Of a DNA stretch of 13,099 nt, positions 1 to 6,033 are shown piece after piece. Position 1 is the stretch's first letter. Each line of letters begins with the position of its first letter. The stretch lies in the NCBI GenBank assembly GCA_004357015.1, contig SMXE01000259.1, positions 1 to 13,099 of the forward strand, in the 5' to 3' direction. Below the pieces are notes generated by a model, which made no database searches, was not told where the DNA came from, and saw only the letters and a list, made by a program, of their open reading frames with translations. The position numbers and the translations under genes are program-made. This stretch comes from Caldithrix sp. GTDB lineage: Bacteria; Zhuqueibacterota; Zhuqueibacteria; Oceanimicrobiales; Oceanimicrobiaceae.

Positions 1-2114
1 ACAATCGACCCGATGCACCGGCTGCCCGCCTTCTGGGCCTCGCCTTCATCGTGTTTGGGTTTTTCCTGATGGTAACGTTGTCGCGCGACCCGCAGTTTGA
101 CCTGTTTGCCAAAATTCGAATGGTGCTGCTGGCGTCGTCGATACCTTTTGGATTGGCATTCTGGACGCAGAGCAAATTCTATTTTCCATCAGCGCGCCCG
201 GAATTGCTCGACAACCCGTGGTTGGCCCGCGTATCTTATCTCGCTGCAACAGTTATTTCGGCGACGTTTGCTCTTATGATCCTTGGCAAGCTTGGCACAG
301 TGTTGCTTGCACAAGTGCTGATCTCGGTCGGCATCGTCGGCATGATGGTTTATAGCTGGGTGCTGCATTTCATTTTTCGGGATAAACGTCCCAAGGAGGA
401 CAAAAAAGTCCGAAATTTCTTGACGGCTGCCTCCACGGCATCCCTGCTCGTGGCCTTTGCGACCGGTTTTGCATTGTACCTGACCGGCCATTTCATGGAG
501 ATTGGCTACTCCGGGTTGGCGCTTCTGGGCATTCCTTTTTCATACCTTTACGTCATCGGCCACTATCAACTTCTTGAGATGAAGTTGCGCATCAAGCGCA
601 GTGTCAAGTACATTATTGTAACCTCGGTTTGGGGCGCACTTTTGGTGATAGTGCTGCTCAAAATATTGTTGGCGCTTCCTGAGTTGTACCTCGATATCCC
701 AAATTTTGAGTTCACCGGCGGGAGATTTGTCGTTCTTGATATTCCACCCGACCCAAAGCTGCATGATTTTTGGGAACGGTTGGTCATGATTTTTCTCGCG
801 CTCGTAACCACTTTTGCTTTCTGGCGGATTGGCAAGGCAGGCCAGAGGCTCATCGATCGCCGCTTCAACCGGCGGACATTTAACCTGAGTCACGCCACAG
901 GGGAGATGGCGGAGGTTATGGCCACAAAACTTGGAATGACAGACCTTGCCCGTGGCATTATAGAAAGGCTTGCAAGGTTAATGGAATTGAAACGGGTGGG
1001 TGTGATGTTTTTCCGGGATCAGCGCATGTGCTGCTGTCACGAGGCGTACGGGTTTGACGGCTCAGAGTGGAACGAGTTGTGCCTGTATTCTGGCGAAAAG
1101 ATGATTCGCGAACTCAACAGGTTCCGGAGTGAGTCCAGGTTCAGTGTGGATTACTTACCGGAAGAAATAAAGGTGCAATTTCAAGAAAAGGAGTTTCGGC
1201 ATGTCATTCCGATCCGGTTTAAGGACAAGCTGGTGGGGACGTTCATCATAGGAGAAAAGCTGTCTGAAACGCCGTTGCACATCGAAGACTTGGCTTTCCT
1301 GTCGGCGGTGGCCAAACAAGCCTCCATCGCCATTGAAAACGCCTTTTTGCACGAAGAGCTTACCGAGCAGGAGCGGCTCAAACATGAGCTCAAGATTGCG
1401 CGTCGCATCCAGATGGCTTCGCTGCCACAAGAGACGCCGCAGGTGGATGGCCTGGACATCTCCGGCATATCGATTCCGGCGCTTGAGGTGGGCGGTGACT
1501 ATTTCGATTATCTTAACGGCGTATCGCCCGGTTTGACGATCATTGTGGGTGATGTCAGCGGCAAGGGTACATCGGCTGCGCTTTACATGTCCAAAGTTCA
1601 GGGAATCATCCGGTCGCTGCACACATTTGACTTGTCGCCGGCGGAATTGTTTATTCGCGCCAATACTCTGCTTTGGCAGGATATGGAAAAGAAGTCATTC
1701 GTGACGGCCATCGGGGCTTGTGTCGATACAAAAAAGCGAACAATCGTGCTGGCGCGGGCTGGGCACCTGCCGCTATTCTATTATGAGTCCCGTTCGCAGA
1801 ACGTTTCCCTGCTCACCCCGAAAGGGCTCGGACTCGGGCTTGATAAAGAGGACACGTTTGCCGGGGAATTGGAGGAGCACGTTTTGTCTTACGCTTCCGG
1901 CGATGTGTTTCTTTTTGTGACCGACGGTGTGACCGAAGCCCAAACGGTGGATGGCCGTGAATTTGGTGAAGAAAAGCTAATCGAGGTTCTGGCTGCGAAC
2001 GTTTCCTACGGTGCCGAGGCGATTCGGGACAATGTGCTGGCGGCCGTCAGCACATTTGTCGCCGATGCCGTGCCACATGATGACCAGACCGTGGTGGTTG
2101 TCAAGGTGAAGTAA
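1..2114 (+). CDS. Membrane GAF-domain PP2C/SpoIIE-type serine phosphatase (5' partial)
   Basis: This is a membrane-anchored regulator of the RsbU/SpoIIE kind, a family that usually dephosphorylates STAS-domain anti-anti-sigma factors. The frame is open from base 3 with no stop, so the true start probably lies upstream. The first in-window start is a GTG at 51, which has no clear ribosome site and falls inside a hydrophobic segment. Counting from that GTG, residues 1-260 hold about seven or eight hydrophobic spans, residues 285-435 look like a GAF domain, 435-460 is a charged helical linker, and 465-687 is the phosphatase. Metal-site motifs are intact: GGDYFDY at 481, GDVSGKG at 500, TDGVTEA at 624 and HDDQT at 676. 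The GAF part carries a Cys-Cys-Cys-His run at 327-330. No sigma factor, anti-sigma or STAS gene is nearby, so the target is unknown. The phosphatase domain call is very secure. Confidence 0.93.
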   Translation, partial: NRPDAPAARLLGLAFIVFGFFLMVTLSRDPQFDLFAKIRMVLLASSIPFGLAFWTQSKFYFPSARPELLDNPWLARVSYLAATVISATFALMILGKLGTVLLAQVLISVGIVGMMVYSWVLHFIFRDKRPKEDKKVRNFLTAASTASLLVAFATGFALYLTGHFMEIGYSGLALLGIPFSYLYVIGHYQLLEMKLRIKRSVKYIIVTSVWGALLVIVLLKILLALPELYLDIPNFEFTGGRFVVLDIPPDPKLHDFWERLVMIFLALVTTFAFWRIGKAGQRLIDRRFNRRTFNLSHATGEMAEVMATKLGMTDLARGIIERLARLMELKRVGVMFFRDQRMCCCHEAYGFDGSEWNELCLYSGEKMIRELNRFRSESRFSVDYLPEEIKVQFQEKEFRHVIPIRFKDKLVGTFIIGEKLSETPLHIEDLAFLSAVAKQASIAIENAFLHEELTEQERLKHELKIARRIQMASLPQETPQVDGLDISGISIPALEVGGDYFDYLNGVSPGLTIIVGDVSGKGTSAALYMSKVQGIIRSLHTFDLSPAELFIRANTLLWQDMEKKSFVTAIGACVDTKKRTIVLARAGHLPLFYYESRSQNVSLLTPKGLGLGLDKEDTFAGELEEHVLSYASGDVFLFVTDGVTEAQTVDGREFGEEKLIEVLAANVSYGAEAIRDNVLAAVSTFVADAVPHDDQTVVVVKVK

Positions 2115-2130
2115 GGAATACTGTCGTCAC

Positions 2131-2523
2131 ATGTGCATGTCTTTTTTGAAGGCAATGGTTTCCGGTTTTTCCGGATTGCTCATCAGTAAATATTCCACCC
2201 TCGTGCTTGGCCTGTTCTTAACTTGCTTGCTGGCGTACCATCCGGTTCGCGCTCAGAGTGACGCAGGCACCACCCTTTCCGGCACAGTACTGAATGACCT
2301 GAACGGCGATCCTCTGAGTGAAGTCAATGTATTTATTGCCCACTCCATGCTGGGGACAACGACAGACGAAAATGGTAAATTTCACCTTACAAAGATACCG
2401 CGAGGCACATATGAGCTGGTAGTTTCGCGCCTCGGGTTTGGGGTGAAGAAGCTGGCAGTGCGCCTGGTTTACGACACCGAAAAATCCTTTGATATTCGAT
2501 TGACGCCCATTGTCTTGCAATGA
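2131..2523 (+). CDS. N-terminal part of a secreted carboxypeptidase-regulatory-like protein (ends at in-frame TGA)
   Basis: The 130-residue product has a signal peptide: a hydrophobic stretch around residues 20-38 ends in VRAQ, a plausible cleavage site. It is followed by a beta-sandwich of the CarboxypepD_reg type, recognisable from LSGTVLNDLNGDPLSEVNV, TTTDENGKF and IPRGTYELVVSRLGF. It starts 16 bases after the phosphatase stop, and AAGGA at 2113-2117 could serve as ribosome site, although 13 bases is a long spacing. ATG codons at 2137 and 2155 are alternative starts. The protein stops just after the regulatory-like domain, which is shorter than the family norm, and the rest of the family sequence continues in the same frame beyond the stop (see the pseudogene entry). 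Confidence 0.75.
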   Translation: MCMSFLKAMVSGFSGLLISKYSTLVLGLFLTCLLAYHPVRAQSDAGTTLSGTVLNDLNGDPLSEVNVFIAHSMLGTTTDENGKFHLTKIPRGTYELVVSRLGFGVKKLAVRLVYDTEKSFDIRLTPIVLQ

Positions 2524-2643
2524 CCGGAAATAGAAGTTACTTCAACGAGACTACATGGTTGGAAAAAGCAACTAAAGGAGTTTGAGGACTTCTTTCTCGG
2601 TACCTCCAGAAATGCCTCTAAGTGTAAGATCGTCAATCCAGAG

Positions 2644-3375
2644 GTGCTCGAGTTTCGGACGGAAAAAAGTGCGGATAATCAGGCTCAGGTGTTCACTGCC
2701 ACAGCCAGCGACATCTTGCTCATCGAAAACAAGGCGCTTGGCTACCGCGTATTCTATCTGCTCGAATCGTTCCAACACTTCCAGGATATGATTGGTTATA
2801 TCGGCAAAACGCACTTTGAAGAGCTGCCCCCAAAAAATGACAAGGAAATGAGAAAGTGGTTGGGAAATCGCCTCAAGACCTACAACGGCTCGCTTCGTCA
2901 TTTCCTTGCACTCCTCACCTCTCAGCATGCCGCCATGTCAGGGTACCTGGAAAAGCAAGGGTTTCTGGTTTATGAACTGGAATCGCTTCCCAGCGCCGAG
3001 CATTTGTCCGAACCCTCAGAGGGCCGCCTGGCCAACTATATTTCCCAGGGAGAGTTGCCGTTTGAACGAAAACTACACTTTTTCAACTTTTTGCAAGTCA
3101 TCTACACCAGGGAATTTGAAGACAGGAGATATATTTACTGGCGCCTCAAATACGACAGGTCCGCGCTGCGGATGAACAATCAAAAGTGGTCAGAATCCAC
3201 CCGGCCGCAAGCGCAAACTTCATGGCTGGTGATGAACAAAACTTTCGCTACCATAGATACTTCAGGTTACCTATATGATCCTCTCGCCTTGACGGTTTAC
3301 GGTTATTGGGCCTGGGAAAACGTTGCAGACTTGTTGCCCATCGAGTATTCGCCGCAAGAGGGATTGGCACGATGA
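2644..3375 (+). CDS. C-terminal part of the same carboxypeptidase-regulatory-like protein
   Basis: This is the downstream half of the gene that begins at 2131, in the same frame. The open frame actually runs from 2524. The GTG at 2644 is only the first formal start codon and has no convincing ribosome site. Recognised family segments, from memory of this FCB-group family, are WKKQLKEFEDFFLG and the NPEVLEF region before and at this start, LLIENKALGYRVFYLL near residues 25-40, and the closing GYWAWENVADLLPIEY near 222-237. The C-terminus is therefore complete. No catalytic motif is visible. Alone, this piece would lack a signal peptide and probably could not reach the periplasm, so it is unlikely to be functional unless the stop is read through. 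Confidence 0.55.
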   Translation: MLEFRTEKSADNQAQVFTATASDILLIENKALGYRVFYLLESFQHFQDMIGYIGKTHFEELPPKNDKEMRKWLGNRLKTYNGSLRHFLALLTSQHAAMSGYLEKQGFLVYELESLPSAEHLSEPSEGRLANYISQGELPFERKLHFFNFLQVIYTREFEDRRYIYWRLKYDRSALRMNNQKWSESTRPQAQTSWLVMNKTFATIDTSGYLYDPLALTVYGYWAWENVADLLPIEYSPQEGLAR

Positions 3376-3516
3376 TGTGGTTTTCGGGATACATTGATCG
3401 CAGTAGATGTCAGCCGATTGCGGCCTGGCAGGTACGCAATCATTCTCGGCATCCTGGCGCCGAAATCCGACGAGGTCATGGCCAGCGCGCAAAAGCAAAA
3501 AGTTCTAAAGGAATGA
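3376..3516 (+). pseudogene. Possible remnant of a beta-sandwich protein
   Basis: Directly after the preceding TGA, the same frame stays open for 46 codons to a TGA at 3514-3516 and has no good start codon. From 3403 the translation contains VDVSRLRPGRYAIILG, then a charged tail ending KVLKE. This resembles the end of secreted beta-sandwich proteins, which often have a 'D-[IL]-S-x-L-x-P-G-x-Y' strand and turn near the C-terminus. It does not look like part of the preceding family, which normally ends at the LLP-IEY segment. I read it as a leftover 3' end of another gene, but 37 residues is too short to be sure. Confidence 0.3.
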
Positions 3517-3562
3517 GTCAGCGGAAGCCCTACGGAAATATGGCGGCTGAACCCGGGTTGCG

Positions 3563-4948
3563 TCAGGAAGGAGCGTTTGGATTTTCAATTGGAATGTTCA
3601 CAGTGAAAGTCGTCCCTTTTCCCTTCTTGCTTTCCACGTCGATAGAGCCCGCGTGTTCCTGCATGATCTTGTAAGAGATTGACAGGCCGAGGCCCGTGCC
3701 CACACCTACACCTTTCGTTGTGAAGCCCGGATCGAAGATTTTGGACAGATGCTTAGGGTCAATGCCCGAGCCTGTATCCGAAATCTCAACATGGACCTGG
3801 CTAACAGAGGCTCTGGTTCTGATAGTGAGTGTCCCGTTGCGATCGATAGCCTGGCATGCATTTACGATCAAATTCATGAACACCTGATTGAGCTGGTTGG
3901 CGTAGCATCTTATTTTTGGTATGTCGCCGTATTCCTTTATAACCTTGATTCGGTTCCGACTGAGATGGGCCGTGAGTTCCAGCGTCGAGTCAAGGCCTTC
4001 CTGAATGTCGACCAGTTTGAAATCCTCTTCATCGAGGCGTGCAAAATTCTTGAGCGTCTTGACAATTCCATCCAGGCGCTGGCACGCGGTCAGGTTCACG
4101 TTTGCGAGATTCTCCATTACGCAGATGGTGGTCAGCGCATCTCTTGGATCGCCGTCAGGGGAGCCGAGCTTGATTCGTAATTTCTCAAAGCTGCGAATAA
4201 ACATGTCCGTGTTGCTGTTGATCGCTGCCAGCGGTGTGTTGATTTCATGGGCGATGCCGGCAACCAGCATTCCCAACGATGCCATCTTCTCCGACCGCAG
4301 CAACTGCATCTGAGCGTCCTTAAGCTCATCATACGCCGTGATCAGCTCTTCATTCTTGTCTTTCAGTTGTTCTGTACGTTTTTCTACTTGGCTTTCCAGG
4401 TTGGTGTTAAGTTTTTCGATTTCCTGGTAGCTTTTTGCGTTCTCGATGGCGATGGCTGCCAGATTGGCGAAGCCTTCAAGGAACGAAAGGTCTGCCGGCT
4501 TGAAGAAATGTTCTGCCTGCGTGGTGTCGAGATAAATCGTGCCGATCAGCTTGTCCTTGCTGCTCAACGGCACACAGATAACGGATTTTATTTTGTAGCG
4601 AATCAGGCTCGTGTTTTCACTGACGCCGGTAGTGTCAGGGACTCTCTGCAGCAGAATGGGCTTCATTTCCCCTTCGACTTTTTTGATAATGCTGCGGCTC
4701 ACTGCCACGATCTCATCCATTTTGCGTTGGTCCATCAGACGGGCGACTTGAACGGTCAGCTCATCTGAATCTTCCTCTTTCAGAAGAAGCAGCCCCTTCT
4801 CAGCCTGCAGAATGTTGATGGCCAGGTCCATTATCTCATCCAACAGCTTCTGAAAGTTCAACTGGGAATTGATCTTCCTACTGACTTCATACAGCGTGAT
4901 GAGTTGGTCGAAGGTGATGTTTGTCTGTTTTGTGATGAGATGACTCAT
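3563..4948 (-). CDS. Soluble GAF-domain sensor histidine kinase
   Basis: This kinase autophosphorylates on His and passes phosphate to a receiver, probably the one encoded directly upstream. There is no membrane segment or signal peptide, so it acts in the cytoplasm. Residues 20-170 form a GAF domain (CVPLSSKDKLIGTIYLD at 125-141, AIAIENA at 165-171). Residues 172-222 are a coiled coil, followed by the H-box GIAHEINTPL with His at 234, and an ATPase domain with the N-box around N359/N363, DTGSGI at 391-396, FDPGFTTKG at 405-413 and GTGLGLSI at 417-424. All kinase motifs are intact. The start ATG is one base after the TGA of the receiver gene (TGACATG), which points to translational coupling. 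No obvious ribosome site precedes it. The GAF ligand cannot be read from the sequence. Confidence 0.95.
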   Translation of the reverse strand: MSHLITKQTNITFDQLITLYEVSRKINSQLNFQKLLDEIMDLAINILQAEKGLLLLKEEDSDELTVQVARLMDQRKMDEIVAVSRSIIKKVEGEMKPILLQRVPDTTGVSENTSLIRYKIKSVICVPLSSKDKLIGTIYLDTTQAEHFFKPADLSFLEGFANLAAIAIENAKSYQEIEKLNTNLESQVEKRTEQLKDKNEELITAYDELKDAQMQLLRSEKMASLGMLVAGIAHEINTPLAAINSNTDMFIRSFEKLRIKLGSPDGDPRDALTTICVMENLANVNLTACQRLDGIVKTLKNFARLDEEDFKLVDIQEGLDSTLELTAHLSRNRIKVIKEYGDIPKIRCYANQLNQVFMNLIVNACQAIDRNGTLTIRTRASVSQVHVEISDTGSGIDPKHLSKIFDPGFTTKGVGVGTGLGLSISYKIMQEHAGSIDVESKKGKGTTFTVNIPIENPNAPS

Positions 4949-4949
4949 G

Positions 4950-5435
4950 TCAGGCGAAGGCTTTCAGAATTTCCTTGTGAAGACCCTGCAGGTCGCCATA
5001 AGCTTTTTGAATTTCACTGACTTTTTTGTCCAATTCGCGCATCAATTGTTGTTTTTCAAGGCCGTTTCGGATTACGATTTGCAGGTCGTCGTTGTCCCAC
5101 GGTTTTTCGATGTACTGGAATAGACCGACATCGTTGATGGCCTTGATGGCATTTTCTTTGTCGGCATAACCGGTCAGAATAATTCGCGTAATATGGGGAT
5201 CGATTTTTTTGACTTTGCCGAGAAATGTGATACCGTCCATGTCCGGCATGAGATAATCTGAAATGACGAGATTTACCAGATTCTCTTTTATGTAGGCCAG
5301 AGCGTTTGTTCCCTCGGTAAAGGTGATAACGTCATAGTCGGTCTCCAGTTCAAGGAAGGAACTCAGGCTGGTCAGAACCATTTCTTCGTCGTCAAGAATT
5401 AGAATTCTGGGTGATGTCTCATTTTGATCGGTCAT
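4950..5435 (-). CDS. Single-domain response regulator with C-terminal coiled coil
   Basis: This is a receiver that should accept phosphate from the kinase immediately downstream. Residues 10-125 carry the full active site: acidic pair D15/D16, phospho-acceptor D60 in LVISDYLMPDMDG, T88 in ILTGYAD, and K111 in EKPWDNDDL. The 'KPW' form is common in receivers related to RpfG-type regulators. Residues 126-158 look like an amphipathic helix or coiled coil, and there is no DNA-binding or enzymatic output domain. It may therefore act by protein contact, for example with the kinase coiled coil. The start ATG has a good ribosome site. It lies 87 bases downstream of the cNMP-type gene and is probably in the same operon. 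Confidence 0.93.
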   Translation of the reverse strand: MTDQNETSPRILILDDEEMVLTSLSSFLELETDYDVITFTEGTNALAYIKENLVNLVISDYLMPDMDGITFLGKVKKIDPHITRIILTGYADKENAIKAINDVGLFQYIEKPWDNDDLQIVIRNGLEKQQLMRELDKKVSEIQKAYGDLQGLHKEILKAFA

Positions 5436-5442
5436 GTATCAG

Positions 5443-5447
5443 ACTCC
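5443..5447 (-). promoter_or_regulatory. Ribosome binding site of the response regulator gene
   Basis: On the minus strand GGAGT lies seven bases before the ATG at 5435-5433. It is among the best Shine-Dalgarno matches in the minus-strand operon and supports this start. Confidence 0.6.
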
Positions 5448-5522
5448 AGTCTGCAAGTCACTCATTCTCTCTGCTCTCGGTTCCTTTAAAACGTGAAGAG
5501 CAATTGATGTTATGGCCTCGTT

Positions 5523-5984
5523 TCACGTCTCACTTTTCATGTTCGGCAGTGCACTGGCTGGTTGTTGAATCAGGTTTGTCAAAGACTTCAGCCTGCGTGC
5601 CATAGATTTCAGGACAGCTTCAGCTATTCGTACGTGATCCGAAAGGATGTCATAAAAGTCATCACGTGCGATTCTCAGCGCTTCCGTGTCTTCCAAAGCG
5701 GTGGCTGTTGCCACGCGCGGTTCATCGTCAAATAGTGACCAGGCGCCTACTGCTTCACGGGTTCCAACTACGGCGATCTCCTGGCCGTTACGGTGCAGCC
5801 GCACTTTGCCAGCGACAACAATGTAAAGGGCGTCTGGCGAATCGTTCATTTCATACAAGGCAGTGCCGGACAAGAAGGAGACTTCTTCAGCAATAACTGC
5901 CAGGTGTGCCAAGTCTTCCACCTTGACGTCTTTGAATACATCGATATCTTGTAAAAATATAACCTTTTCAATAACTGAGTACAT
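5523..5984 (-). CDS. Stand-alone cyclic-nucleotide-binding-type domain protein
   Basis: This is a single cNMP-binding fold of the CRP/PKA regulatory type without a DNA-binding domain. It starts with an N-terminal helix segment (VIEKVIFLQDIDVF, residues 4-17), then EDLAHLAVIAEEVSF, G40, LYIVVAGKVRLHRNG at 53-67, a modified phosphate-binding cassette at 80-94 (GAWSLFDDEPRVATA), and C-terminal helices to about 140. Arg90, which normally contacts the cyclic phosphate, is present, but the usual Gly-Glu before it is Gly80-Ala81, so classical cAMP binding is doubtful. It begins 49 bases after the transporter/HEAT gene on the same strand. From general knowledge, similar domains occur next to or fused with NTT-like HEAT proteins, which suggests a shared complex. 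The ATG at 5984-5982 has only a weak purine-rich ribosome site (AAAGAG). Confidence 0.88.
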   Translation of the reverse strand: MYSVIEKVIFLQDIDVFKDVKVEDLAHLAVIAEEVSFLSGTALYEMNDSPDALYIVVAGKVRLHRNGQEIAVVGTREAVGAWSLFDDEPRVATATALEDTEALRIARDDFYDILSDHVRIAEAVLKSMARRLKSLTNLIQQPASALPNMKSET

Positions 5985-6033
5985 TGATAGGACGCTCTTT
6001 CATTCCAAGTTCTAAATTAAGAATAGATTCCAC

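Larger units (their letters stand above)
2131..3375 (+). pseudogene. Carboxypeptidase-regulatory-like gene interrupted by one in-frame TGA
   Basis: The two open segments, 2131-2523 and 2524-3375, share one frame and together match a single protein of about 414 codons: signal peptide, regulatory-like domain, then the family-specific C-terminal domain. The only interruption is TGA at 2521-2523, between VLQ and PEIEV. No frameshift is needed, and the 40 codons after the stop (2524-2643) contain no further stop and read as family sequence. TGA is the normal stop for the kinase, receiver, cNMP and aminopeptidase genes of this window, so a changed genetic code is not supported. A recent nonsense mutation or a base-calling error is the simplest explanation. 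A programmed readthrough cannot be excluded. An ATG at 2520 overlaps the TGA, but it opens only a short frame in another register. Confidence 0.75.

Noticed and set aside
2521..2523. Recoding of TGA to Trp or selenocysteine
   Set aside because: TGA terminates several intact genes in the window and Trp is encoded by TGG throughout. I see no SECIS-like hairpin directly after the codon, and the family does not suggest a catalytic Cys here.
3550..3559. Ten-base perfect palindrome AACCCGGGTT between the convergent genes, considered as a terminator
   Set aside because: It has no loop and no adjacent T-run, so it does not fit an intrinsic terminator.
3306..3674. 122-codon plus-strand frame bridging two genes
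   Set aside because: It overlaps the end of one real gene and the antisense of another, and its translation has no coherent composition.
4247..4768. 173-codon plus-strand frame
   Set aside because: Antisense shadow of the histidine kinase gene, whose GAF and coiled-coil regions explain the sequence.
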